From Hippophae tibetana (Eukaryota > Streptophyta > Magnoliopsida > Rosales > Elaeagnaceae), in assembly GCA_037013495.1 (NCBI GenBank), contig CM072802.1:43438501-43502500 (forward strand): 64,000 bases of DNA, written 5' to 3'. The notes beneath the pieces are model-generated. The model saw only the letters and a list, made by a program, of their open reading frames with translations, made no database searches and was not told the DNA's origin. Shown here piece after piece: positions 11,404-23,009 of the stretch (its first letter is position 1; each line of letters starts with the position of its first letter). The position numbers were made by a program, and so were the translations under genes.

Positions 11404-12115
11404 TTTCATTCTTCTTTTTTAAAGGAGTGGAACCATGTACATATATATGATCTTGGTGAATGGCTAAATTTGTTTTTTTTTTGGCTTTAGGGAACCCTAT
11501 ATACCTCTCCTTTTTCTTTTTTAAGAAATTGAACATATATGAATGAAATAGGCATACACTTTTAAGCTTCACTCAAATCATTCAGTCTATGCAATAAAAA
11601 TAAGTATATCATTCTTCATCAAATGTTAAAAATCCTAATATTCAATGCAAGACCTATAGAGATCATTTTACAAATTGAATTAATAAGAAAACATATTTTT
11701 ACTTAGAATAAAATGATTATAGGTCAAAATATTCTCACAAGATAGTCTCCACTACTTGACATGTAAACACCAATTTTGGGTTATCTAAATCTCAACATTC
11801 AAGCATGAAACACAAACTATGAATAAAAAACTAATTTCTACAATATTCCTTAAACTTGTTTAAGATGTCAACCAAGTAAAGCAAGACTTAATCACTCATT
11901 TTAAATAAACTAAAAAATATGATAATTTTGCAAATAAATTAAAGTTGAATCTAAATATCCCTAAACAACTAAAAATGAGCCTAAATAAAATCAAATAAAT
12001 GCGAACACATGTCTAATAAAAACTTGTAAAAAATGCCTAACTTCAAATGTAACTTTTCTTCCACCCCCAACCTAAAAGCTACATTATCCTTGAAGATTCC
12101 CATATGTAGGAACAA
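11402..12115 (-). pseudogene. Athila-like 3' internal region (copy A)
   Basis: This is homologous to 18830-19575 and, for the first part, to 34290-34450. Shared words in order are CTTGGTGAATGGCTAAATTTG, GGGAACC-TATATA, CATTCAATG-A, TATAGAGATCAT, CTCAAAATATTCTCACAAG and finally a minus-strand tract near 12060-12110 of the type seen just after the coding part of these elements (GGGGTGGAAGAAAAG). It is untranslated sequence between the last ORF and the 3' LTR, on the minus strand. Confidence 0.55.
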
Positions 12116-14250
12116 TTACATGAAGGTCAATTTTTCTTCTGACTAAAATAGGTAACTAAGACCTAGATGAGGGGTGGAGAAGCCAAACAATGGAATCTTT
12201 TCGTGAGCTCTATATTAATTTGACCAAGCTATCCATATAAATGTGAATTAAGAAACTAATAGAGAAGAAGTATAAATCAACATGCTTAATTCAACACACA
12301 ACTAAAATGCTATATAGATATGAGAGCAATAATATGTAGTAAACACACTAATGATGGTACGCTTCACAAACTCCTATCCACACACATATGTATTGCAAAA
12401 AAATAACATCATGTGAGACATGAATGCATCCTTAATGAATAAAGGATTTCCAATCACTTCAAGACTTCATATGTGAGAACATATTCTATAAGTGATTGTA
12501 CTCTCATAGAATATGATCAATCTAAACATAGAAAACCAATTAAAGAGTCCAACACCTAGAACTCATTAAGGTAAGAAGATACAATCTCCTTAGAGACTTG
12601 CAACAAACTCACATGCACATAACATGTATAAGTAATGTTAATAAATCAAGGAGTTGGTAGATTTATTTATTATAACATAAGTAATGATTAGAAAGCTATA
12701 GGCATGCTTCATATTAAGAAAAGAAAGCATGTCACAATTGATAACTAACAAACTTTCTAATTAGAGTATACATCTAGTATGTTATAACATATATGATAGA
12801 AACGTAGATGTTATCATACATATTGAACATTAATAACAAAATTGATGGATTCTAGGACCTGATAGATAATTATGTTAAGGAGGTAGTGACTCCTTAAGGA
12901 CATAATTCAAACATACAAATCACATAGATATAAACACATGGTAGATAAATATTGTATATGTACTCAAAGATAAGTAGTATAATAAAGCCACATATATAGA
13001 TTTCAATAAATGGAAAACAAGTGATATAGAAAAAAATGGAAGCTTTCTAATCAAAGTTTAAGCTTTAGTATGTAGGAACATACACTCTTTAAACTCTTAT
13101 TATACTAGCCATGTAGTTGAGCATGAATAACACCAAATATAACGAGGTAAACTCACATAGAAACTATATCTATATGGAAACATCCTCAGGTTGCTTAAGG
13201 CAGCCACACAGCAGCAAACAATCCATTAAACAATAAAATAGTTATACTATAAAAGAAATAAAACCACTATTACCTGTATTAATTGGCACCTCTATCCTAG
13301 CTACATACTGCTACTCTTGTTAACTACTTTCGTAATGACCTGGTTTAACACATGAACCTGGCTCTTGCATACACCACTCATAGTAGTGTGATCAATAACC
13401 AAAGACTAGTAATGACTAAAGTGAATAAGAAAATGTTGTATGAAGGCAACCACCAGTCGACACATGGCTCAACATATAGAACCCACTTGCAAACATCACC
13501 TTGACTAGTCACCACTTACAAGCACGATTTTGCTTACATAATCACAAATAACTAACACCTTACAAACATGTCATACAAAACATTAGGTATTAGTGATCTA
13601 GAAATAGAAATACGAGATGTCAATTTGACAGAGCTACACTACCTCTTTTATGAATGCCAAATAAGAAGAAATGAGTGAGTATTTATAGAACCCAAAATGG
13701 CCACCTCGCTAGCCACCTCACCACCACTTGTGGCGAGGTTTCTAGCGGGCTTGGTGGCAAGGTGGTAATAAGTCACATTTTTAGTTCTAAAAATTGTCCA
13801 ATACTTTCCATAAATACACACACTTGAAATGAATATAAAACGTAAGTGACAACATCCCAACACTCCACTTAGCATGCACACTATGAAAACTAACCCTATG
13901 GTACGTGTAAATATGCTTGCATACAAAGTGTTCCTAACTATGTGCATGTGTGTATTATTGATCTATAGTAACGGACCTTACATAGAGTAGGAGAAATGCA
14001 TTGAGTAAAAATAGGAGAGATACATTAACACTGGAAGCCAACATACAACACAAATATAATGGGACTGATACTTTCCCCATTTGGCTTTGCATATCAAAAC
14101 AATGCACAACTAAATACTTAAGCTTGTGGAGCATGAGATGATCATGAAAATCTCCTAATGTTGTATGTTTCCATGAACAAAAAAGTGACACACACCAAAA
14201 CCCAAAAGACATACCTATTCCAAGTGTATCCATCATAAGTGATCCATCCA
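12116..14250 (-). repeat. Athila-like LTR region (copy E), boundaries unclear
   Basis: About 12360-13300 is homologous to 38470-38790 (shared words: GGATTTCCAATCAC / GGTTTTCCAATCAC, AGGTAAAC-CACATAGA, ATATGG-AACAT-CT-GG). A minus-strand TATA (plus GAGTATTTATAGAA, near 13675-13688) is followed, on its upstream side, by a GC-rich stretch (13690-13770) built from related words such as CCACCTCGCTAGCC and TGGCGAGG. This is the same TATA-plus-word-block layout seen in the other LTRs here. Open frames in this stretch show no domains and are probably chance. Confidence 0.45.
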
Positions 14251-15150
14251 ACTTAATGAATCAGCTCATCCAATCCTCTGTCATAAGGAACTCAACACCA
14301 TTTCACACAGTACACTTGAAGCAAAAAACTTCATTATACACCTATAACCTACACACATAAAACATATATATACCAAATGAACATGTCATGTAGAAATAAT
14401 GTGTAGTCTATCCAAGTACTATTATTTACCCCTACACAAATAGACATCAATAGTCTATCTAAATACAATTGTGTTACCCTTACATAGATACACACAATAG
14501 GCTAACCACAATTAACATGCAGCACAAAAAAGCACAATATACATTCAACACAAATATAAAAAAATATACAATCTATATGTAACTCAAATATGCAAAATCC
14601 CACTAAACATATGCAACATTCCTCCTAGGTGTATGCATATTAGATAAATATAATATACTGTGCAGATTGCACTCACCATCCCATATAAAAAATAGCATGT
14701 TGAAAAGTAAACACAATCCATAAACAAACACAAGTTCTGCACACTTTTCCCCCCTTTTTGACATGGTAAGTCAAAACAAGCACATACTAGTATGCAACAT
14801 GCCACACCTCTATATGAAGGAGATAAGTCAAACAGAAATGCAATAATCCTAACACTCATATAACATGGTAACAAAGATTAAAGAAAACATAAAAAGAAGC
14901 AGCACATGCAGTCAAGCGAGAAATACAATGAATAACACCAAGACAATAATATGGTAAAAGCTTGTAACAAATAACAACATGAATTCACAAACAAACTAAG
15001 AGTAATGCAGAAAAAAATCTCTCTAATATAATTTATAGCCCAAAGTCCCACATCTATGCGTGCTATGGGAAGGCATAAGAGGCTTCACAATGTGTATATA
15101 ACACATCAACAGGATGGGAGGTCAAACACCAATGGCACATAAATGTGTCA
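14251..15150. other. A-rich noncoding DNA, retroelement-like
   Basis: The plus strand is rich in A and in CA/ATG words (CATGCAAC, CACATAC), resembling 16570-17030. It is likely internal or LTR sequence of the minus-strand Athila-like elements. Around 15050-15110 a CCCACAT-to-TATATAA arrangement resembles a small LTR promoter, without a second copy to confirm it. No protein similarity was found. Confidence 0.3.
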
Positions 15151-15159
15151 ACGAATGAT

Positions 15160-15335
15160 GTTGACTAGAAGTTCAACTATCTTCCAAGTTGGCACACTCC
15201 TAGTGAATCAACAATCTTCCCTTAATCATCAATTCCACTTAAATGTTTCCATGAATTGCTAAGAAGGAGTTGACTAGGAGTCCAACTATCTTCCAAATTG
15301 ACACACTTGTACTAATTAAACTATCTTCCCCCAAC
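15160..15335. repeat. Local direct repeat, ~108-bp spacing
   Basis: Two diverged copies (about 15160-15225 and 15268-15333) share GTTGACTAG-AGT-CAACTATC, TTCCAA-TTG-CACAC and CAATCTTCCC/CTATCTTCCC. No coding frame was found. Confidence 0.65.
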
Positions 15336-15542
15336 AACACTTGGGCATATTCAATCATGTAACCTCACTCCAACAATCTTCCCTTATCACTTCTCAACTT
15401 TAACTTTAGTCTAATTTTATTTATTTATTATTGATTTTAGAATTCATTATTATTATTTAAATTTTATTGCAAATAATAAAGATCCAAAATTTTAGAAGCA
15501 TATCATTTAAGGACTATTAAATTTAAATTAAGGTTTAAATCA

Positions 15543-15570
<28 letters not shown>
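15543..15570. repeat. (AT)n microsatellite
   Basis: This is an uninterrupted AT run. A GTGTGTGTGTG tract lies close by at about 15645-15658. Minus-strand open frames over this stretch are composed of Ile/Tyr/His repeats from these microsatellites and are not genes. Confidence 0.9.
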
Positions 15571-15573
<3 letters not shown>

Positions 15574-15889
15574 GACACTGTGAGATATATAATATATAAA
15601 AGAAGATGGAGATATGTATAATATGGTGGCTGATAGATATTAATATGTGTGTGTGTGTGGAGAGAAGAAAAAAAAAGTAGAAATGTAGTGACTGGGAAAC
15701 TGAGAGCGGTAGAGAACTCAAAAAACAAAAAAGAAAGAACATTGACACATAGAAGAAAAATAGATTTGAGCGTGACAGAAAAATGAAAAGCAGATTTTTT
15801 ACGATTCAATTTGTTTTTTTAATTTCTCTCAGAAAATTATGGTGAATTAATTTATGTTAAATTTAATTTTTAGCATGAACTAATTTTTT

Positions 15890-16570
15890 TTATTATAGAA
15901 AAAGATGTGATTTAATTCTGAACTATGCTTGATTTTCTATGTTAATTTGAATTATTTCTATTCATGTTTATCTTATTTATTTTGAGTTTAATGCTTCTTA
16001 TTAACTGGCCATTAATTAGATTATTTTAGTCTTGTGATTTACTATCGAAAGAGGAATATTTCGGCATAGGTAAATATAGAGATCGAAAAACTTGTATGAA
16101 CTTGTATAGTTTTAAAATCATTGGTCTTAATGCTTTTTTGCTTTATTAAATTGCATATTCTTGTGTAAATTTATGAACAAAAATATTTCCAATTGACTAT
16201 CAAAAGATGCTTTTGGACATTTTTAAAGATTACTAACAAACAGAGATAATTAAATTCAAATAACTAGATGAGTAAAGCATAGTGAAGGGTTAGGTGAAAT
16301 CGATATCCTAGAAGTAGTCTTCCCATTAACTTGATCTTTGAACAATATCTTTATTTTATACATTTTTTAAATTGATTTTATTTTAAATTTCAATTAAAAC
16401 AACCTTAGTGATTTTTCAAGATAAAATTGTGATTAGTTTAATTTTGGTACTTGTCAAAAATAAGTTATCAATCCCTGAGGACGATATTCTTCTTATCACT
16501 TTATTATAAAATTATATTACTATTCACTTACAGTTTTGTACCGATCAATTGTGCATTTCAAGAACAAATA
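15890..16570 (+). repeat. Ty3/gypsy LTR end in plus orientation
   Basis: The 3' end reads CCCTGAGGACGATATTCTTC (16478-16497) followed by TATTACTATTCACTTACAG and GATCAATTGTGCATTTCA. This is the usual closing passage (U5) of Athila/Tat-like LTRs. The same passage occurs in reverse complement at the minus-oriented LTR ends in this window (for example 31900-31970 and 38255-38340). It is therefore an LTR fragment pointing opposite to its neighbours. The left boundary was not found. Confidence 0.5.
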
Positions 16571-17400
16571 CCAAGCTATCAACTACATGTGATAAACATG
16601 CAACAACTCAATACAACAAGAAACCAGGTAAATACATAAGAAGACATATGAAATAGGAAATTGTAAATCATGCATGCAACAAGCCATACTAATAGTCCTA
16701 TATATGCATGGTTCATACAAAGTGACATAAAGAAGAAGGGAGCATTTCAAGAACACAATAGCATAATATAAACTAATAAATAAAACAAACAAAAAAAATG
16801 CCAAACACATAGATGACTCCTCCTGACACCATGCAAATGACACATACCTCTCCCCTTAAAATTATGCAAGTGAGTCAATAAACATGTTATGCATTCTACT
16901 CTCAAAACTCTCCCAAAATAAAAGCATCTACATATAGTAGAAAAATAAGTAAAATAGATAGAGTGAAGCAAACTAAGAATGTTCAAAGAACTAGAACTCC
17001 ATTAGAGATTAAACAAAACACTCAACGTAAATATCAACATAGCTATCAGTTCAAGATGCATTCATGTAAGTGTATGAAAATATATTTGATTACATGCTTA
17101 GTGTGTGTTGCACTAAACCTTTTTACTCTATAAGTCATCAAGAAATGCTTAAGTGAACCGAGCAAATAGGAATATAGACTCAAACTATATCAAACTTCAT
17201 AAGTCCACAATTATTCCCTCTTTCCACTAATTTAAGTACCAACTTAGAAGAAATCAATAGGTCTTTCAATGCTTGTAATAATAGGTCTAGGATAAGGATA
17301 TTTTTAGGCTCAAACACATCTTTGACAAATCAAACACAAACCTGTGGGTGCAAATCCACATAAAAAATATCCTCAAACAAGTGTTCTTTTATCTTCATTT
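16571..17400. other. A-rich noncoding DNA, retroelement-like
   Basis: It is similar in composition and words to 14251-15000. The open frames on either strand show no known domain. It is likely retroelement untranslated sequence. Confidence 0.3.
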
Positions 17401-18328
17401 TAGCATCATTTCAATTCAAGTCAAATACTTTCCAGTTATATATCATCCATAGTCCCTCTAAAAAAGTATTTACTTGTACTAGGATGGCAGGACAAAAGAA
17501 TATAGTGAACAATTCTAGGAAGAATGAGAAAGAGAGAAGGAGAATGTTGAATGACCATAAAAATATATATATTAATATATTTTTTATTTTCAAAGAAATA
17601 AAGGAAGATAAGCACAGTTTTGAAAAGAATAGATATTAATTATACCTAAATTGTATCCTTACAAAATCATAGTATCGTTTCTAATCTACTAAACCTCCAA
17701 ATAGAATTGCCAACATTGTTTATTGAATTGAAACTAAAGCTACTACATAAATTATATTTGTTCAACTTCAAATTGAGAGAATAAATTTGAAACTACTAAA
17801 AGGAAAAAAAAACTTGAAAGAAAATAAAAAAATCACCTTAAGGAGAAGTTATGGATGAAATAGATGATTTTTACAATGAATGAGGGTTTTTTTTATATAA
17901 CTTGAAAAAATGCTGTAAAATAGAAAAGCAAGTGGATTAGATGGTTGGGTATTGTGACCCATATTATTTCCATGTCGTGGCATGAGATAGACTATACAAG
18001 CATTGGCCACGATCCACTTCACTAGCACCATGGTACACATTATTTCCACATTGCAGCCACATGCTTTTGTTGAATGGAACCCTTTTTTTTCTTTTGCACA
18101 TTTTTCAATGGCTTGGAACATATGTAAGCTTTATATATGTAAATATTTTAAGCTTCCTTAAAACATTTTGAAGCTAAAATACCTGAAAAATAGCTAAATG
18201 TACCCGTGATTTTGAAAAGATAGATTTTCTTTAAGAGATAATAAAAATATGAAAATTAAAATCTATTTTATCATTTAAAGTATATAAAATCATGCTATAT
18301 TAAGTGTTTTTAAGCAGTTATCACGACC
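17401..18328 (-). repeat. 3' LTR of Athila-like element C (U3 part clear)
   Basis: On the minus strand the LTR begins at the TGATAACTGC that is the complement of plus GCAGTTATCA ending at about 18328. About 17940-18240 is U3 with words ATTATTTCCATGTCGTGGCA, GCCACGATCCACTTCAC, CATGGTACACATTATTTCC. A minus-strand TATA (plus TTTTATATAACTTG) lies near 17891. ACCCGTGATTTTGAAAA near 18203 is shared with 33322 and, as ACCCGTGATTCCG, with the intact LTR at 43784. The left boundary is uncertain. Confidence 0.55.
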
Positions 18329-19600
18329 TCGAACTAGCTTCTTCATAGTCTCTTAGCAAGAAAGTCCAAAAACTAAAAGAAAAAACTAGAATAAAATTAA
18401 ACTATTCGAACTTGTTTCTGCACATTGACATGATTGCATTTAGCATATGCAACAAGCCTTTAAACCCCTAGGTTTCTCTAGTGGACGAGTCTAGTGAAGG
18501 CTTTCAGAGATGATACCTACCAACATCAAATTTAAAATGCAAAAATTGAAAATAAATAATTAAAACAAACAAAAAAAAATTAAAAAAATTAAAAAATTAA
18601 TAGCATAAATCAGATGAAAGGATTTATGAAGAAATCAAATATTATTTCCATGCATCGATCAAATTCATCAAATAAAAATTTCAAGTTATATGCCTTTAAG
18701 AGATGAAGAAAATGCAATAACTAATTAGGGATTTATTTTTAATCTTTATTTGTATTTAACCATTTTTTCACAACTTTCTAGGATACTTAGGTCATAGAAT
18801 TTAGTTTATACTATTCATTTTTATCTTTTTTTTATCTTTTGCATTTTTTTAGAGATATTCTCTCTTTCTTTTAAAAGAAATGAGCGATATACATTTTGTA
18901 CATATTTTGTAGATACAGTTGAGTGGCTAATTTTTGTCTTTGTTTTTGTATTGGTTTAGGTAACCCCATATATATCTCCATTTTAGAAGTCATGCATGAA
19001 TGAGGAAGGATATATACTTTCAATTTCTATTTAAATCATTCAATTTAACCAGTAAAAATAAATATATGACACATTATTAGATGTAAAAATGCTAGCATTC
19101 AATGTACAAATTTATAGAGATCATCTAGAAATTTAGAAGTGATAAGAAGAGTGTTTCCAAGAATACAAAAAAATTTATCACACAAATTTGGAAGATAATG
19201 GCTCAAAATATTCTCACAAGGTAGTTCATACCTAAACATCGATTTTGGGTTTATCATAATTTCAACATTTTATCATAAAATACAAATTATGATAAAAAAA
19301 AACTAATTATCATATTATTTCATGAAATGTACAATCTAATAGTGCAACGACTTAATGATTCACATAAAATTAACTCAAATAAATGATAATTTTGAAATAA
19401 AATTTTAAAACTTAACTAGAATTCCTAAAACCAATAAATAAATAAATAAAATCACACAAAAATAAATAAAAATGTGAACATATCTTTAAATAAAAATTTC
19501 AAATAAGCTCAATTTTATACTATAATTTTTTCCTTACCCAACCTAGAACTTACATTGCCCTCAATGTAACAATTTCAAAATAAATATAAAGAATAAAGAA
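18329..19600 (-). pseudogene. Athila-like 3' untranslated internal region (copy C)
   Basis: It is homologous to 33438-34450 and to 11402-12115. Shared words from the LTR outward are AACTAGCTTCTT, GCAAGAAAG/GCAAGGAAAG, CATTTAGCATATG-AACAAGCC, GACGAGT-TA, GATACCTA, TGAGTGGCTAATTTT, GGTAACCCCATATATAT. At the far end the minus strand reads GAGGGCAATGTAAG with TTGGGTAAGG, a motif typical of the region just after the coding part of Athila/Tat-like elements. The element is on the minus strand, between ORF2 and the 3' LTR. Confidence 0.6.
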
Positions 19601-19989
19601 TAGAAAAGTTATCCATTTGTTGAACCAACTCAAGTATTGGTATGGAATTACAGGTCCATCCATCAATCCAAATATTTAAATTACACAGATATAATACTAT
19701 GTACTTCTTACGAAATTCAAGAAACTATTATAAAATTTACAATTCTAAGCAATGTTCACATGAGTGGAAAATAAAATAGAACAAAATAATTAGCATAAAA
19801 CAAAAGAAAATATAATATCCAAAAAATAAATAAAACAAAATTTCTAAAAATAAAATAAAACAAAGCAAAATACATAAAAACTAATAAAATCTCTCGATCA
19901 AATTTAGGGCTTTTCCTCCACGTCATCCAGATTTTGTTCTTCGAGTTTTTCTTGTGATTTTTCTAGAGGTGTAAAAGTGAAATCATAAT

Positions 19990-21033
19990 GATGATACTTG
20001 GATGTTACTAAATGGATTGTATCCACTCCAAATGACTTAGTTACAACTAGTGCATTTCATACATCAACCGATTATGATCCACTCGATCACAATAGTATTG
20101 ATTTAGGAATGCAGCTTGTTAAGAACCATAGGCTTCCTATTATTCTTCTATGTAGCTCTATTTTTCACCAAAACTATGAAATTACTCTTTCATATATAGT
20201 TTTGATGAAGCAATGGCCCTTCTTTCTCTTGGAGCAATGTTCATACCAAAAGTGAGTTTGTCATAGTATGTTAGGTTTAATAACTATCTAGGTTGTAAAA
20301 TAACTTCAACTTTTGAGCGAGTTACCCCCCATTTTGTTACATAAAGTAGTGACTAGCTAGGGGAAAAAGAGACTCAAATGGTGATTTTTTGTAGATTACT
20401 TTATTATGCGATGAATTATATTACCTAAATTCACATGCATCTTGGACGCAATTGCATATAATAAAATTTCCATATCTTAATCAATGGAACTGTAAAGTGT
20501 GGTAGGCATTTATCTTGAACACATAAAGTATTTCCAAATACGAGTAGCTTTATCCAAATACTTTGCTTCAAATCCCTTATGTTTACCACCGGTATATATT
20601 CATTCGATCACTTGTATAGTTAAGGTCACAATTATTGTAGTATAATAAACATTACTTAAGTAATTCTCATACTTACCATGCCCAATATTCACCAAATAAT
20701 AATGAACATTTATATCATTTGGCCCAAATGGGACTAGAACATCCTATACTTTTGCTACATTATCAATAGCATCAGGAACATTCGCACAAAATTCTCGAAC
20801 AATGGATTCAATAGTAGCATCAGGTTCTTTTACAAGCTTTTTTCATCCTAGAACTACTATGACATCCGTAATTCCCTCAAGTCCAACATCAAATTTGATC
20901 CCTCTCTAAAGTATAAAACCATTAATCACATTTGTAACCTTTTCAAAGCATATTTTAAAATTTGGTCCTACCATAGTCTTCCAAAGTTGAATCCTTTTTT
21001 TCCTTTACTATTCCTACTTCTTTTTGGTACCAT
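19990..21033 (-). pseudogene. ORF2 with putative plant transposon protein domain (copy C)
   Basis: The minus-strand frame starts with ATGGTACCAAAAAGAAGT at 21033 (MVPKRSRNSKGKK). The following segments match the putative plant transposon protein domain found as an extra ORF in Athila/Tat-like elements: GIKFDVGLEGITDVIVVLG, then PDATIESIVREFCANVPDAI near 20810, then LVPFGPNDINVHYYL and, toward the end, HRRIIGSLWF-like text near 20130. Stops and frameshifts are numerous. The function of this ORF is unknown in the family. The conserved start context ATGGTACCAAA recurs in copy D at 26444. Confidence 0.6.
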
Positions 21034-21199
21034 TTTCAAAAATTTAATAACGTCTAAAATTCAAAATTTGATAGATAATCCAAATAAAAACACAAATTTA
21101 TATCAATATTTTCCTTACTATCTTTGTCCTAATTAGAGTTTGAAACTCTTAAAATTTGCAGAATTATCCACAAATTTTTAATTTAAAGACTTAAATTAT

Positions 21200-21760
21200 A
21201 AATATTTATGAACACTTACTTGTGTTGTTGTGGATTGAAGATAATGAAGAACACTCGACTTTGAAGATGAAGATTTCTTGATATTGTTGATGGCTTTTGA
21301 AAATTTATTTATGAAATGGGTAGGAAATGATTATGAAGGTGATTTTTATAAAACGTTTTGAAAAATTACTGAAGAAATGTGAGATTTTTAAATGTATTGA
21401 GGTGTTTGGTAGGATAGGAAATTTAGGGTTTATGAAAATTTTGAGAGAAAATGAGTCTTTTGCATGGGGGAGGTTTTTCAGTCCATAAAATGTATACTGG
21501 TCGCGACCCAGTAAAAAACATGTTATGGTGCCAATGTTTGAACTTCAATCCAATTTTAAATAGAAAACCCCATGTTGCAATGAAGAATAAAAGCATAATA
21601 AGTTTTACATTATTCCCTCATTTTATTTATTTATTTTATATTATTCTAAAAAAATAATCACATAAAAATTTATATGTAAATTAAAACAAAACAAATAACA
21701 AAAAAACAACTATCTATGAAATGAGAATTAATTGTAGTAAAATAAAATAATGGATTACCT
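21200..21760 (-). promoter_or_regulatory. Promoter-like spacer between gag and ORF2 (copy C)
   Basis: This noncoding stretch lies between the gag end and the ORF2 ATG on the minus strand. Going downstream it has CG-containing words (plus GGTCGCGACCCAGT near 21499, TTATGGTGCCAATG), then a TATA-like site (plus TTTTTATAAAACG near 21344), then a leader to the ATG at 21033. The homologous stretch in copy D is 26400-27180. The layout copies that of the LTR U3, which suggests an internal promoter for ORF2; this is inference. Confidence 0.4.
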
Positions 21761-21897
21761 CTCATCTAAAACTATATTTATCATCTTATTGAGACATTTC
21801 TTGGAGGATTTTATCATTTTGTAAACTCAATATTCCCACATTATTGAGTTTTTTTTCTAAATTGGCAACTATTGCAAGTGCTCAGTTAGTTGCTCCA

Positions 21898-23009
21898 CTA
21901 TACTTCCAACTTTTTAATAGAAGCCTTCATGTATTCAAACCTTTGATTAGTTTGTGATTGGTTATCTCTTCTAAATTGAATGAATGCATTCAAGTGATTC
22001 TCTAGAGTTGGATTGTTGGGAGGATTCCTAGGCACTTGTTGGTTTAACACTAAGCAAATAGAGAGTTGTTTTACCTCCAGGAGAAATTGGGATGATTCCT
22101 CCACCCTAGATTGTAGGTATTAGTATTGAGAACATACCTTGGTCTTGGTTGGTATCCCCCCAATACATTGACCAACTCAAATCCAACACTTGCTTCTTCT
22201 TGACAGGAACATGCAGCAGTAGCATGTCCTAAAGTACTACACAAGCCACATTGTTCTTTATTTGTTGTGGCATATATGTTAAGAAACACAACTTACTTGG
22301 CCAATTGAGCAAGCTGCATTTGAACTACAGTAACAAAGCCTATTTCATGGACTCTTACTCTTCTCACCCGCGTGTTTTTCGGCTTGGAATTAGTACCCAA
22401 CATTTCATAGAGATTATAAGTCTCTAAGGAAATTTGTGTCAACCTATCATAGAAAAATTGGTTTTATAGCTACAGGGGATAACTATGATGAGGGCTTTAA
22501 GTGAGGAAAAGTTTGAACCTATTCATGCTTCATGGAAAAATTCTTCTTCCATTTGAGAGAACGTAGCAATTTTTTCTCTCAACTCTGATTTTTTTGGTAG
22601 GAATATAATTTTCTCATAAACTTATTGTATACATCCTCCCATGTCATCAAGGAACTTAGGGGAAGTGACATTAGCCATGCTTTGTCCCTATATTTTAGAA
22701 TGTAAGGGAAACTGCATTATAAGTCTCTAAGTGACAGTAAGTCTTCATTAGGTAGTCCATTGAAGAAGGTAACATGGAAAACTGCATGTCGCTCAATTCA
22801 TAGTTCCAAGCAACCATACTTAGTTGGATTAAGGTAGTAGCAGTGCCAATTACTGGCCTTACATTCTCTGTCATTATTGTTTCCCTAAGTGGTAGATTCT
22901 CCCCCATATTTGATGGCTCAGATAGAGGGTCAAGGTTTTGTTCACAAATTTGTTCAACTAAAGGTTGTGACCTCCAAATCCAGCCTTCTTGACCGTCTAT
23001 TGGATCCAT
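21898..23009 (-). pseudogene. Athila-like gag relic (copy C)
   Basis: The minus-strand open piece 23009-22695 contains PVIGTATTLIQLSMVAWNYE, aligned to the gag N-terminal region of copy D (STATTSLQLGEVAHNYE). Downstream, 22289-22071 has the zinc-knuckle-like CGLCSTLGHATAAC and then LGGYQPRPRY and NTYNLGWRNHPNFSW, text typical of Athila-type gag C-termini; then 22104-21898 with NNPTLENHLNAF and FEYMKASIKKLE. Gag packages element RNA. The middle is broken by stops and frame changes. No protease, RT or integrase follows: about 860 bp of noncoding DNA and then ORF2 come next, so the element looks non-autonomous. Confidence 0.7.

Noticed and set aside
11308-11572. Open frames on both strands around the TA repeat
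   Set aside because: Translation of (TA)n and T-rich sequence inside retroelement DNA; no domain.
13648-14874. Three minus-strand open frames of about 100 residues
   Set aside because: No recognisable domain, hydrophobic chance composition, and overlap with LTR-like sequence.
15503-15809. Minus-strand open frames of about 80-90 residues
   Set aside because: Made of Ile/Tyr/His runs from AT and GT microsatellites.
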